This document shows positions 15,771 to 25,717 of a DNA stretch of 64,000 nt, piece by piece; positions within the stretch are counted from its first letter, which is position 1; each line of letters begins with the position of its first letter. The position numbers were made by a program, and so were the translations under genes. The stretch is from Faecalibacter sp. LW9. GTDB taxonomy: Bacteria; Bacteroidota; Bacteroidia; Flavobacteriales; Weeksellaceae. The DNA lies in assembly GCF_034661295.1 (NCBI RefSeq), contig NZ_CP141062.1, forward strand, positions 496,001 to 560,000. Direction: 5' to 3'. The notes beneath the pieces were generated by a model. That model did not search any database. It was not told the DNA's origin and saw only the letters and a program-made list of their open reading frames with translations.

Positions 15771-17972
15771 ATGGAAGCCACTTCGAAAAACTTAACATCT
15801 TACCTTAAAAAATACTTTGGTTTTGACCAGTTTAAAGGTCAACAAAATGAAATTATCAACGCTTTATTAAATAAAGAGGATGTTTTTGTTTTAATGCCAA
15901 CAGGAGGAGGTAAGTCTTTATGTTATCAATTACCGGCACTAATGTCAGATGGAGTTGCAATTATCGTTTCACCTTTAATTGCACTAATGAAAAATCAAGT
16001 CGATGCAATTCGTGGGATTTCAGAAAATGATGGAATCGCTCACGTTTTAAATTCGTCTTTAAACAAGTCAGAGACTAAGAAAGTGATGACCGATATCCAA
16101 AACGGTATCACAAAAATGCTTTATGTTGCACCTGAATCTTTAACAAAAGAGGAATACATCGATTTCTTTAAATCAGTGGATATTTCATTTTTTGCAATTG
16201 ATGAAGCACACTGTATCTCTGAATGGGGTCATGATTTCAGACCTGAATATCGTAATTTGAAAGCAATTATCAACAAAATTGGAGACGCTCCAATTATTGC
16301 TTTAACTGCGACAGCAACACCTAAAGTACAGGAGGATATCCAAAAAACGTTAGGGATGCAAACAGCAAAAGTTTTCAAAGATTCGTTTAATCGTACCAAC
16401 TTATTTTATGAAGTTCGCCCGAAAGTGAATCAGGATAAAGAAATCATCAAATTTATTAAACAAAACGAAGGGAAATCTGGAGTCATTTACTGTTTAAGCC
16501 GTAAAAAAGTTGAAGAATTCACTCAATTGTTACAGGTTAACGGAATTAATGCCATTCCTTACCATGCAGGCTTAGATGCTAAAACACGCAGCAAACACCA
16601 AGACATGTTCTTGATGGAAGATGCAAGCGTTGTGGTAGCAACAATCGCATTTGGTATGGGAATCGACAAACCAGATGTACGTTTTGTCATTCACTATGAT
16701 ATTCCGAAATCGTTGGAAAGCTATTACCAAGAAACGGGTCGTGCAGGTCGCGACGGCGGAGAAGGGCACTGTGTTGCTTTCTATGATTATAAAGATATTG
16801 AAAAGTTAGAAAAATTCTTAGCGAGTAAACCCGTTGCTGAACGCGAAGTCGGAATGCAATTATTATCAGAAGTCGTGGCCTATGCCGAAACATCGATGTC
16901 TCGTCGAAAATTCTTATTGCATTATTTTGGTGAAGAATACGATGAAATCAATGGAGCTGGTGCTAATATGGATGACAATATGCGCAATCCTAAGAAAATG
17001 GTCGAGGCAAAAGAAGATGCTTTAACAGCTTTAGATGTGGTAAGCAGAACGAGCCAAAAGCTGAAACTGAACGAAATTGTAAATGCTATTGTTGGTAAAG
17101 AAACTTCGACAACAAAATCATACCATTTAGAGAAAGAGAATTTCTTTGGCATTGGGAAAGATAAAGAAGATTACTATTGGAAATCCATTTTACGCCAACT
17201 TATTGTTCATAATTTCTTGGAAAAAGAAATTGAAACATATGGTGTGCTCAAAATTACAGAAGAAGGTCGAAACTTTATTGCAAACCCTACATCATTCAAG
17301 ATTGCTGAAGATGTGGACTTTAAAAAGTTATTAACCGAAGGCGGTCTGGATAAAGAAGAAGTTACAACGGCTCCTGCAGCATTTGATGATAACTTATTAA
17401 AGCAATTAAAGGAATTACGTAAAAAAATTGCCAAAAAACATAACATCCCACCTTTTGCTGTATTCCAAGATACAAGTTTGGATGATATGACCATGCAATA
17501 CCCAACAACCATCAAAGAACTAACAAATGTTTTTGGAGTTGGTGAAGGGAAAGCACAAAAATTCGGAAAAGATTTCGTTGAATTTATTGCCCGTTATGTG
17601 GAAGACAACGACATCACACGTCCTGAAGATATGGTGATCAAACAAGTGGCGGATAAATCGAGCCATAAAGTGTACATCATCCAATCGACAGACCGCAAAT
17701 TAAATTTAGAAGATGTGGCAGAAGCCAAAAATCTTTCGATGAGTGATTTACTTTCTGAAATGGTGGCCATTGTTTACCAAGGCACTAAATTAAATATCGA
17801 TTATTACATCGAAGACATCTTAGATGAAGACCAACAAGAAGAAATTTATGACTTCTTAATGGAATCCGATTCCGACTCTATGTCAACGCTACTAAAAGAA
17901 TTTGGAGACGAATATGACGAAGAAGAACTTCGACTGATGCGCATCAAATTCATCAGTGAAGTTGCCAACTAA
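15771..17972 (+). CDS. recQ: ATP-dependent DNA helicase RecQ
   Basis: 3'-5' DNA helicase used in recombination and fork repair. The 733 residues contain helicase motifs MPTGGGKSLCYQLP (about 42-55), IDEAHCISEWGHDFRPEY (143-160), TATATP and YYQETGRAGRDGG, then an RQC winged helix and an HRDC domain (about 545-610, LLKQLKELRKKIAKKHNIPP), with an extra C-terminal tail of about 120 residues. The zinc module is unusual: where E. coli RecQ has four cysteines (CRR...CGNCDIC) this protein has MSRRKFLLHYFGEEYDEING with no cysteine (370-403). Confidence 0.95.
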   Translation: MEATSKNLTSYLKKYFGFDQFKGQQNEIINALLNKEDVFVLMPTGGGKSLCYQLPALMSDGVAIIVSPLIALMKNQVDAIRGISENDGIAHVLNSSLNKSETKKVMTDIQNGITKMLYVAPESLTKEEYIDFFKSVDISFFAIDEAHCISEWGHDFRPEYRNLKAIINKIGDAPIIALTATATPKVQEDIQKTLGMQTAKVFKDSFNRTNLFYEVRPKVNQDKEIIKFIKQNEGKSGVIYCLSRKKVEEFTQLLQVNGINAIPYHAGLDAKTRSKHQDMFLMEDASVVVATIAFGMGIDKPDVRFVIHYDIPKSLESYYQETGRAGRDGGEGHCVAFYDYKDIEKLEKFLASKPVAEREVGMQLLSEVVAYAETSMSRRKFLLHYFGEEYDEINGAGANMDDNMRNPKKMVEAKEDALTALDVVSRTSQKLKLNEIVNAIVGKETSTTKSYHLEKENFFGIGKDKEDYYWKSILRQLIVHNFLEKEIETYGVLKITEEGRNFIANPTSFKIAEDVDFKKLLTEGGLDKEEVTTAPAAFDDNLLKQLKELRKKIAKKHNIPPFAVFQDTSLDDMTMQYPTTIKELTNVFGVGEGKAQKFGKDFVEFIARYVEDNDITRPEDMVIKQVADKSSHKVYIIQSTDRKLNLEDVAEAKNLSMSDLLSEMVAIVYQGTKLNIDYYIEDILDEDQQEEIYDFLMESDSDSMSTLLKEFGDEYDEEELRLMRIKFISEVAN

Positions 17973-17983
17973 AATATAAATTG

Positions 17984-18014
17984 AAAGCCCAAAGATTTTG
18001 TAACTTTGGGCTTT
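17984..18014 (+). terminator. Terminator between recQ and gpmI
   Basis: AAAGCCCAAAG and CTTTGGGCTTT form an 11-bp stem with a 9-base loop and a following T-rich run. It lies only 16 bases before the gpmI start. Confidence 0.8.
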
Positions 18015-18030
18015 ATTTTTCAAACACACA

Positions 18031-19572
18031 ATGAACAACAAAGTTATTTTAATGATCTTAGATGGCTGGGGAATCGGTACCAATCCTGACGTTTCTGCCA
18101 TTGAACAAGCGAACACTCCTTTTATTGATAGTTGTTACACACGTTTCCCAAACGCCACACTGGATACTTTTGGATTAGCCGTAGGGTTACCGGAAGGACA
18201 AATGGGAAATTCGGAAGTAGGACACATGAATTTAGGAGCAGGTAGAGTAGTTTTCCAAAACTTGGTTCGAATCAATATGGCCGTTGAAAATGGAACTTTT
18301 ATTGATGAACCCATTTTAAAAAATGCCTTCGAGTACTCATTAAACCATAACAAAAATGTTCACTTCATTGGATTAGTTTCTGATGGAGGTGTACATTCAC
18401 ACATCAATCATCTAAAAGGGCTATTAAATGCTGCAAACCAAGCAGGATTAAAAGATAATGTTTTTGTACATGCCTTTACCGATGGACGCGATTGTGATCC
18501 GAAATCAGGTGAAGGATTTATCAGTGATTTAATGAATCACATGAATGAAACTACAGGAAAATTAGCCTCAATTACCGGTCGTTATTACGCTATGGACCGT
18601 GATAAACGTTGGGAACGTGTACAGTTGGCTTATGATGCTATGGTAAAAGGTGAAGGCTTAAAAACCGCTTTCCCTATTCAAGCCATTCAAGATTCTTACG
18701 AAGCTGAGGTAACGGATGAATTCATCAAACCTATTATTGTAGCGGACGAAAAATACGAACCAATTGCTACTATCCAAGAAGGTGATGTCGTTTTATGCTT
18801 TAATTTCCGTACCGACCGTGGACGTGAAATTACAGAAGTATTAACTCAAAAGGCCTATCCTAAATATGGCATGCAACCATTGAATGTAAAATACATTACA
18901 ATGACACAATACGATGAAACGTATCAAAACGTAGAAGTATTATTCAATGACAGCAACATTAAAAACACATTGGGTGAAGTTTTAGAAGCTGCGGGTAAAA
19001 CGCAAATTCGTATTGCAGAAACAGAAAAATACCCACACGTGACATTTTTCTTTTCAGGCGGTCGCGAAACCGAATTTATCGGTGAAAAAAGATTATTGTG
19101 CGCTTCTCCTCGAGATGTAGCTACTTATGATTTAAAACCAGAAATGGCGGCTTACGATATTACCAATGCTATTTTACCTGAAATTGAAGAGGAAACAGCC
19201 GATTTTATTTGTTTAAATTTTGCCAATACGGATATGGTAGGACATACAGGAGTGATGGAAGCAGCAATAAAAGCCGCTGAAGTGGTTGATGCATGTACCG
19301 AAAGAATTGTAAATCTTGCTCTTGAAAAAGATTACAAAGTGGTGATTTTGGCTGATCATGGAAATTCTGATTTTATGAAGAATGAAGATGGTTCACCAAA
19401 CACACAACATACAACCAATCAAGTCCCTTTCATTTTAGCGCAAAACAAAAAGGAATGGAATGTTTCTCATGGAAAATTAGGAGATATTGCTCCAACTATT
19501 TTAACTTTAATGGGAATCCCGATTCCAGAAGAAATGACGGGTAATATCATTGTAAATAAAATCGAACAATAA
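18031..19572 (+). CDS. gpmI: Phosphoglycerate mutase, 2,3-bisphosphoglycerate-independent
   Basis: Mn-dependent interconversion of 3- and 2-phosphoglycerate in glycolysis. The 513-residue length is typical of iPGM. Seen are the metal-binding MILDGWGIG start, the nucleophile serine in GQMGNSEVGHMNLGAGR, the DGRDCDPKSGEGF and RYYAMDRDKRWERV substrate region, NFRTDRGREI, and the C-terminal metal site ILADHGNSDFM and HTTNQVPF. Upstream of a HAD phosphatase gene on the same strand. Confidence 0.97.
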   Translation: MNNKVILMILDGWGIGTNPDVSAIEQANTPFIDSCYTRFPNATLDTFGLAVGLPEGQMGNSEVGHMNLGAGRVVFQNLVRINMAVENGTFIDEPILKNAFEYSLNHNKNVHFIGLVSDGGVHSHINHLKGLLNAANQAGLKDNVFVHAFTDGRDCDPKSGEGFISDLMNHMNETTGKLASITGRYYAMDRDKRWERVQLAYDAMVKGEGLKTAFPIQAIQDSYEAEVTDEFIKPIIVADEKYEPIATIQEGDVVLCFNFRTDRGREITEVLTQKAYPKYGMQPLNVKYITMTQYDETYQNVEVLFNDSNIKNTLGEVLEAAGKTQIRIAETEKYPHVTFFFSGGRETEFIGEKRLLCASPRDVATYDLKPEMAAYDITNAILPEIEEETADFICLNFANTDMVGHTGVMEAAIKAAEVVDACTERIVNLALEKDYKVVILADHGNSDFMKNEDGSPNTQHTTNQVPFILAQNKKEWNVSHGKLGDIAPTILTLMGIPIPEEMTGNIIVNKIEQ

Positions 19573-19590
19573 CAACTAAACAGCTAACCT

Positions 19591-20010
19591 ATGACAAATA
19601 AAATCATTGCAGTAGATTTTGATGGCACAATTGTAGAAGATAAATATCCAGCAATTGGAAAACCAAAACTTTTTGCATTCGAGACATTAAAACAATTACA
19701 AAATGATGGCTATCGCTTAACGCTTTGGTCTTACCGTAGTGGAAAAGCATTAGAAGAAGCCGTAGCGTTTTGTCAGAAAAATGGAATCGAATTTTACGGC
19801 ATCAACAATAGTTATATTGGTGAAGAATTCAATGAAGAAAAAGCAAGCCGTAAAATCAATGCTGATATTTTTATCGATGATAGAAATTTAGGTGGGTTCC
19901 CTGGTTGGGGTGAAGTTTATCAAATTATAACGAAAAAAATAGAATTTTCTCTACACGAACACGGCAAAGAACGTGAAAAGAAAAAAAAGAGAGGATTTTT
20001 TGGATTATGA
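19591..20010 (+). CDS. HAD-superfamily hydrolase, BT0820-like phosphatase
   Basis: A 139-residue HAD protein with the nucleophile motif VDFDGTIVEDKYP (Asp at 9, acid/base Asp at 11), motif II in LTLWSYRSG and motif III/IV DIFIDDRNLGGFPGWGEVYQ. The short compact form without a cap resembles the BT0820 family of Bacteroidota, whose substrate is uncertain; sugar-phosphate is a guess. A basic tail (EKKKKRGFF) ends the protein. Its stop overlaps the map start by four bases (ATGA), so the two are translationally coupled. Confidence 0.8.
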   Translation: MTNKIIAVDFDGTIVEDKYPAIGKPKLFAFETLKQLQNDGYRLTLWSYRSGKALEEAVAFCQKNGIEFYGINNSYIGEEFNEEKASRKINADIFIDDRNLGGFPGWGEVYQIITKKIEFSLHEHGKEREKKKKRGFFGL

Positions 20011-20816
20011 TACATTTAAAAAGTAAAGAAGAATTAGAATTAATGTACCTAAGTGCACAGTTAGTGTCTAAAACATTAGGTATGTTAGCCAAAGAAATTA
20101 AACCAGGTGTTACGACGAATCACTTGGATAAATTAGGTGGTGAGTTTATTCGTGACCATGGAGGATATCCTGCATTCTTAGGAATGTATGATTTCCCAAA
20201 AAATTTATGTATTTCTCCAAATGAACAAGTGGTTCATGGAATCCCTAATGATGAACCTTTACGTGAAGGGGATATCGTTTCTGTGGATTGTGGTGTTTAT
20301 ATGAATGATTTCTATGGCGATCACGCGTACACATTTACTGTAGGTGAAGTGGATGCTGAAACAGAAAAATTATTACGCATTACCAAAGAATCTTTATACA
20401 AAGGGATTGAACAAATGCAAAAAGGTAATCGCATTGGGGATATTAGTCATGCCATTCAATTGCATTGCGAAAAAGAAGGATACGGAATCGTTCGAGAATT
20501 AGTTGGACATGGATTAGGTCGAAAAATGCACGAAGATCCTCAAGTTCCTAATTATGGTCGTAAAGGAACAGGTAAAAAAATCGAAGAGGGATTAGTATTA
20601 GCCATTGAACCAATGACCAATATGGGGACGGAAAAAGTGAAATTTCACAAAGATGGATGGACTGTAACCACTCGCGATAATAAATATTCAGCCCACTTCG
20701 AACATGATGTATGTGTCGTAGATGGAAAACCAAAATTATTATCAACTTTCCAATACATTTATGATGCATTAGGAATCGTTTCAGACGAAGAAACTCCATT
20801 TTTATTTAAACCATAA
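20007..20816 (+). CDS. map: Methionine aminopeptidase, type I
   Basis: Removes the initiator methionine from nascent proteins. The 269-residue pita-bread enzyme carries the dinuclear metal ligands in order: VDCGVYMNDFYGDHAYTF (two Asp), GHGLGRKMHEDPQVPNYG (His), LAIEPMTNMG (Glu) and HFEHDVCVVDG (Glu). It starts inside the stop of the HAD gene and is followed 16 bases later by a methyltransferase, forming a probable three-gene operon. Confidence 0.96.
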   Translation: MIHLKSKEELELMYLSAQLVSKTLGMLAKEIKPGVTTNHLDKLGGEFIRDHGGYPAFLGMYDFPKNLCISPNEQVVHGIPNDEPLREGDIVSVDCGVYMNDFYGDHAYTFTVGEVDAETEKLLRITKESLYKGIEQMQKGNRIGDISHAIQLHCEKEGYGIVRELVGHGLGRKMHEDPQVPNYGRKGTGKKIEEGLVLAIEPMTNMGTEKVKFHKDGWTVTTRDNKYSAHFEHDVCVVDGKPKLLSTFQYIYDALGIVSDEETPFLFKP

Positions 20817-20832
20817 GCGATAATCTCAATTA

Positions 20833-21603
20833 GTGAAAGCGGCATTTAAAAAAATCATGAACATTGTTCCACGTCCTTTGTTAATTCAAGGAAGTTACAT
20901 TGTTCGTCCTTTTATTGTTTGGTACATGCGTGGAAATCGTTTTATAGATCCAATCGATAATCAAGGATACAAAAGCTTATTACCGTATGGATACGAAAAG
21001 CAACGAGAAAATGTACTTTCTCCAGGAACGTATTCATTAGAAAGACACCGTTTGATGTGGTTGTATCTAAAAAACGAAACTGACTTTTTTACGAAAGCAG
21101 CCAAAGTTTTACACATCGCCCCAGAACAGTCTTTCATTAAACGTTTTAGAAATCTTAAACATTTGGATTATACGACAAGTGATTTAGAATCACCTTTAGC
21201 CGATGTCAAAGCGGATATTTGTGATTTACCCTTTGAAGATAATTCCTATGATGTGATCTTTTGTAACCATGTTTTAGAACATATTCCTGATGATGCCAAA
21301 GCCATGGCTGAATTATTTCGTGTGATGAAACCTGGTGGATGGGGAATTTTACAAGTGCCTATTTCTTATCAAAGAGAAGTGACATACGAAGATCCTACCA
21401 TCATTTCGAAAGAAGATCGTCGTAGAGAATTTGGTCAATATGACCATGTTCGCGTGTATGGAATGGATTACTACAAGCGTTTAGAAAATGCTGGATTTAT
21501 TGTAGAGCAAGTCGATTATACCAAACAAATTCCTGCAGCTGACGTTGAAAAATATTGTTTAGAAAAAGGTGAAATTTTACCTGTGGTAAGAAAACCTCTT
21601 TAA
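20833..21603 (+). CDS. SAM-dependent methyltransferase (class I)
   Basis: A 256-residue protein with a Methyltransf_11 core: VLHIAPEQSFIKRF (motif I, modified), LDYTTSDLESPLADVKADICDLPFEDNSYDVIFCNHVLEHIPDD and RVMKPGGWGILQVP. The substrate is unknown. The frame begins at a GTG (20833); an ATG at 20857 is an equally reasonable start and would remove 8 residues. Located 16 bases after map on the same strand. Confidence 0.82.
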   Translation: MKAAFKKIMNIVPRPLLIQGSYIVRPFIVWYMRGNRFIDPIDNQGYKSLLPYGYEKQRENVLSPGTYSLERHRLMWLYLKNETDFFTKAAKVLHIAPEQSFIKRFRNLKHLDYTTSDLESPLADVKADICDLPFEDNSYDVIFCNHVLEHIPDDAKAMAELFRVMKPGGWGILQVPISYQREVTYEDPTIISKEDRRREFGQYDHVRVYGMDYYKRLENAGFIVEQVDYTKQIPAADVEKYCLEKGEILPVVRKPL

Positions 21604-21607
21604 CATA

Positions 21608-21643
21608 AAAAACCCCTTATTTTCTTTTGAATAAGGGGTTTTT
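21608..21643. terminator. Bidirectional terminator after the methyltransferase
   Basis: AAAAACCCCTTATT and AATAAGGGGTTTTT form a 14-bp stem with an 8-base loop between two convergent genes. Confidence 0.85.
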
Positions 21644-21646
21644 CTA

Positions 21647-22240
21647 TTAATAAGTAAGAATAATATTGTGATGGGTACGATGATTAATATTTTCTATCAG
21701 CAAACTGTCATTTTCCAATAATTTACCAGCTTTTTCAGGCGATTCATAATGGTAACCAAATGGTGTTCCGTACCGACGAATTAAAGTATCCGATTGCATC
21801 AAATCATCTTCAGTAAACCGATTGTAATAATTCGATTTATTTTTTAATAAATAAACCAATTCAGGATGATCATTTAGTTTTCGATTATTCTTAAACATTT
21901 GTCCTAAGTGATTCATACAATATCGCTCCCCTTGATATTCAACAAGAAAATCCACCTCGTTAGAAACTTGCAAAGAATTTAACTTGGAATCCTTCAACCC
22001 TTTTTTTATGGCATTATAATCGGATTTGCTCAATTGAATAATTTCCACATCATCAAAAGTGAATTGAAAATCTGAACAATTTTTTAAGGCTAGATTTTCC
22101 GATTGAAATGAAATTTTCATGTATTCATTTTTCAAGGTATTCTTTAGTTCATTTTCATTAGAAATGGTTAAATGATCCACTGATTCGCATGAGTACAGCA
22201 AGACAATACATCCAAAAAATAAAGCGTAAAGATTTTTCAT
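21647..22240 (-). CDS. Lipoprotein, function unknown
   Basis: A 197-residue protein with signal peptide and lipobox LLYSC at residues 14-18. The mature part is polar and mixed alpha/beta in character (FTFDDVEIIQLSKSDYNAIKKGLKDS, YYNRFTEDDLMQSDTLIRRYGTPFGY). No family is recognised. It lies downstream of a TonB-C-like secreted protein gene on the same strand, separated by 96 bases. Confidence 0.7.
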   Translation of the reverse strand: MKNLYALFFGCIVLLYSCESVDHLTISNENELKNTLKNEYMKISFQSENLALKNCSDFQFTFDDVEIIQLSKSDYNAIKKGLKDSKLNSLQVSNEVDFLVEYQGERYCMNHLGQMFKNNRKLNDHPELVYLLKNKSNYYNRFTEDDLMQSDTLIRRYGTPFGYHYESPEKAGKLLENDSLLIENINHRTHHNIILTY

Positions 22241-22336
22241 TCCATCGTGTTAATTAGTCGATTCTAATATAATCAAACTTTAAAACAAAAATCAATCTTT
22301 TTTCTGATAAATAGCAAATAATCAATACAGTTACAT

Positions 22337-22762
22337 TTATAAATACTGTGATCCGATAAATACCATTTTAAAATTCACATTTCGACGTCCCACCATCGCT
22401 GGTTTAATTTTTTTGTGGTGTTTTTCAAAATAGTGTTGCAATTGATTCACGCGATGCACCAACTGATTCGCCGCTTTACGATTTTCACTTTCCAAAACTT
22501 CAATCGATTTTATTTTTCCATTTTGATCAACAATCATGGATAATTTAACCTGTATCGGAGCAATAGAATCATGTTTCGGTTGTACTGATTTTACATATAA
22601 ATCCAAATCTTTCGTCATGCGCTCTTGGAAACATCCATTAAGTTTATGGTTATACTGCATATAACGATCACAACCGGGATAAATAGGAAAACGATCAATT
22701 GGTTGTGCTTTTAGAGAAGTTGCGAACAGGACTATAAATAAGAAGAATGGCAATAATTTCAT
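22337..22762 (-). CDS. Secreted TonB-C-terminal-like protein
   Basis: A 141-residue exported protein (signal peptide ending SLKAQ). After the signal it has IYPGCDRYMQYNHKLNGCFQER, the N-terminal signature of a Flavobacteria-type TonB-C-like domain, followed by LSMIVDQNGKIKSIEVLES, the usual beta-strand pair. It has no membrane anchor, proline-rich linker or known partner, so it is not a complete TonB. It is a divergent paralogue of the gene at 51945-52361, which has YPGCEKRKKNDELKKCFHEK in the same place. Confidence 0.68.
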   Translation of the reverse strand: MKLLPFFLFIVLFATSLKAQPIDRFPIYPGCDRYMQYNHKLNGCFQERMTKDLDLYVKSVQPKHDSIAPIQVKLSMIVDQNGKIKSIEVLESENRKAANQLVHRVNQLQHYFEKHHKKIKPAMVGRRNVNFKMVFIGSQYL

Positions 22763-22826
22763 AAGGATTTATTTTCGTGCGCGAAATTAATATTTTAAAC
22801 CCTTCGAACATCCTTGTCAACAAAAA

Positions 22827-22854
22827 AAATCCACACCTTTCGGTATGGATTTTT
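22827..22854 (-). terminator. Terminator after polA
   Basis: AAAATCCACACC and GGTATGGATTTT pair with one mismatch around a TTTC loop; on the minus strand it is followed by a T run, 22 bases after the polA stop. Confidence 0.75.
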
Positions 22855-22875
22855 ATAACGATTTATTTTTATAGT

Positions 22876-25710
22876 TTAATGCGCTTCGTACCAGTTGGCT
22901 CCTACTCCAACCTCAGCAATTAAAGGCACATCGAAAGAAGCTGCTGCTTCCATCTTTTCTTTAATCATTTTCGAAACTGCTTCCAATTCATCTTTTGGTG
23001 CATCAAAAATTAACTCATCGTGCACTTGCAATAGCATTTTGGTTTTGAAATTTTTCTTCAATTCACGTTGAATTTCAATCATCGCCATTTTTACGATATC
23101 GGCTGCTGTTCCTTGAATCGGCGCATTCACCGCATTTCTTTCTGCATGCGAACGAACCACTCCATTACGCGAATTGATATCTTTTAAATAACGGCGACGT
23201 CCCATTAACGTTTCCACAAATCCTTGCTCTCGCGCGAGATCCACTTGTTTTTCGATGTACGATTTTAACGTTGGATACGTTTGATAGTAAGCATCGATTA
23301 ATTCTTTGGCTTCTTTACGAGACACATTCGCTTGATCCGCTAATCCAAAAGCTGAAACCCCATAAATAATTCCGAAGTTTACCGTTTTCGCTTGGCTACG
23401 TTGCTCACGCGTCACCTCCTCTAAGGCCACATTAAATACTTTTGCAGCTGTTGAGGCGTGAATATCTTCTCCGCTTTTAAACGCTTCGACCATCGCAGGG
23501 TCTTGCGACATTTGAGCAATTAAACGCAATTCGATTTGCGAATAATCGGCTGAAATAATCACATGATTCTCATCTCTTGCAATAAATGCCTTACGAATTT
23601 GTTGTCCTTCTTCGGAACGAATCGGAATATTCTGTAAGTTCGGATTTGTTGAAGACAAACGACCTGTTGCCGCAACCGTTTGCATATACGTCGTGTGCAC
23701 GCGACCTGTTTTAGGATTCACCAATTCAGGTAATGCATCGATATATGTGGATTTTAATTTTTGCAACTGACGATATTGTAAAATATCATTGATAATTGGA
23801 TGCTTATCTTTTAATTTCGAAATGACTTCTTCTCCTGTAGCGTACTGACCGGTTTTGGTCTTTTTTGCTTTAGGATCCAATTGCAATTTATCGAACAAAA
23901 TATCACCCAATTGTTTTGGCGAATTAATATTAAATACTTCTCCGGCATCTTCATGAATTTTCGCTTCCAATTCCGCTAATTTTGCTTCATGTTTTACCGA
24001 TAATTCTTTTAAGAATGGGACGTCTAAATTAATTCCTTCCAATTCCATTTCTGCCAACACTTGCATCAATGGCATTTCCAAATCCGTAAATAATTTATAC
24101 GTATTGGCTTTCACCAATTCAAGTTGAAACAATGTTTTTAATTGGTAGGTAATATCCGCATCTTCCACTGCATATTCAGTTTGTGCGTCTAATTCTACTG
24201 TTCTAAAATTCTTTTGATTCTTCCCTTTCTTCCCAATTAAATCTTCAATTTTAACGGGTTGATAGCTTAAATAGGTTTCCGATAAGACATCCATATTATG
24301 ACGCATATCGGGATTGATTAAGTAATGTGCAATCATCGTATCGAAGTTGTTACCTTTCACTTCCACACCATATTTCGCCAATACTTTAATATCGTATTTT
24401 AAATTCTGACCAATTTTTGCAATTTGATCATTTTCTAAAACTTCTTTAAACTCATGGATTAAAACTTTTGCTTCCTCAAACGACTCTGGAAAAGGAATAT
24501 AATATCCTTTACCTTTCTCATAAGAAAAAGAAATTCCAACCAATTCTGCTTCCAACGCTTCTAATGAAGTGGTTTCAGTATCAAAACAAAACTCTGCTAA
24601 ACCATTTAATTTTTGAATCAATAATTTACGCGCTTTCGGCGAATCCACCAATTGATAAAAATGATCGACTTCGTTGATGTTTGTGTACACTGAATTTTGA
24701 GGAACAATCTCTTCTCCTGAAGTAAAATCAAACAACGATTGCTGCCCCGCAGGATCCGATGCTACATTTTCTTGAGAAGCGTTTGAAATTTCCGTTTGTG
24801 CTTCCTGAATAATTCCTGAAGCATCTAACCCGTAGATTTTGTATACCGTTTCCAACATACGACGGAATTCCAACTCATTGAATAATTCCGTTACTTTATC
24901 TAAATCGGGTGGGCAAACCAATAAATCTTCTTCATCAAAATCAACAGGTGCATCTGTAAGAATGGTAGCCAATTTCTTCGATAACAATCCTAATTCTTTG
25001 TTCGCTTCAATTTTTTCTTTGGCTTTCCCTTTTAATAAATGGGTATTTTCCAAAAGATTTTCCAACGAACCAAATTCTTTGATGTATTTACTCGCGGTCT
25101 TCGCACCAACACCTGGTAAGCCTGGAATATTATCCACCGCATCCCCCATCATTCCTAAATAGTCAATGACTTGAATCGGTTCATCGACCCCAAATTTTTC
25201 TTTGATTTCTTCGATTCCCCAAATCTCAACCCCTTTTCCATTTGCGGGTGGACGATACATTTTAATATTGTCGGTAACCAATTGCCCAAAATCCTTATCA
25301 GGCGTCACCATATAAGTCACATAACCGTGTTGTTCTGCTTTCTTGGCTAATGTTCCGATGACATCATCTGCCTCGTAACCTTCAGCAAATAAAACTGGAA
25401 TCTTTAAAGCGTGCAATAATTCTTGAATCACCGGAACACCTTCACGAATTGCCTCAGGCGTTTCGTCACGATTCCCTTTGTATTCTGCATAATCTACCGT
25501 ACGCACTGTTGCTTCTCCGACATCGAAAACAACCGCTAAATGCGTCGGCTGTTCACGACGTAACACATCAAAAAGGGAATTCATAAACCCCATAACTGCT
25601 GAGGTATTGAATCCTTTTGAGTTGATGCGTGGATTTTTGATAAATGCATAATACCCTCTAAAAATTAAGGCATACGCATCTAAAAGAAATAATCTTTTAT
25701 CTTGATTCAT
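22876..25710 (-). CDS. polA: DNA polymerase I
   Basis: Repair and Okazaki-fragment polymerase, 944 residues. The N-terminal third is a 5'-3' exonuclease (LLDAYALIFRGYYAF, VFDVGEATVRT, GYEADDVIGTLAKKA, DYLGMMGDAVDNIPGLPGVG). A 3'-5' proofreading domain follows, with its acidic residues intact (EFCFDTETTSLEALEAELVG, NLKYDIKVLAKYG, EDADITYQL). The polymerase domain carries ISADYSQIELR (motif A), RSQAKTVNFGIIYGVSAFGL (motif B) and LQVHDELIFD (motif C). All three activities therefore appear functional. It has its own terminator. Confidence 0.97.
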   Translation of the reverse strand: MNQDKRLFLLDAYALIFRGYYAFIKNPRINSKGFNTSAVMGFMNSLFDVLRREQPTHLAVVFDVGEATVRTVDYAEYKGNRDETPEAIREGVPVIQELLHALKIPVLFAEGYEADDVIGTLAKKAEQHGYVTYMVTPDKDFGQLVTDNIKMYRPPANGKGVEIWGIEEIKEKFGVDEPIQVIDYLGMMGDAVDNIPGLPGVGAKTASKYIKEFGSLENLLENTHLLKGKAKEKIEANKELGLLSKKLATILTDAPVDFDEEDLLVCPPDLDKVTELFNELEFRRMLETVYKIYGLDASGIIQEAQTEISNASQENVASDPAGQQSLFDFTSGEEIVPQNSVYTNINEVDHFYQLVDSPKARKLLIQKLNGLAEFCFDTETTSLEALEAELVGISFSYEKGKGYYIPFPESFEEAKVLIHEFKEVLENDQIAKIGQNLKYDIKVLAKYGVEVKGNNFDTMIAHYLINPDMRHNMDVLSETYLSYQPVKIEDLIGKKGKNQKNFRTVELDAQTEYAVEDADITYQLKTLFQLELVKANTYKLFTDLEMPLMQVLAEMELEGINLDVPFLKELSVKHEAKLAELEAKIHEDAGEVFNINSPKQLGDILFDKLQLDPKAKKTKTGQYATGEEVISKLKDKHPIINDILQYRQLQKLKSTYIDALPELVNPKTGRVHTTYMQTVAATGRLSSTNPNLQNIPIRSEEGQQIRKAFIARDENHVIISADYSQIELRLIAQMSQDPAMVEAFKSGEDIHASTAAKVFNVALEEVTREQRSQAKTVNFGIIYGVSAFGLADQANVSRKEAKELIDAYYQTYPTLKSYIEKQVDLAREQGFVETLMGRRRYLKDINSRNGVVRSHAERNAVNAPIQGTAADIVKMAMIEIQRELKKNFKTKMLLQVHDELIFDAPKDELEAVSKMIKEKMEAAASFDVPLIAEVGVGANWYEAH

Positions 25711-25717
25711 TGTTGAT

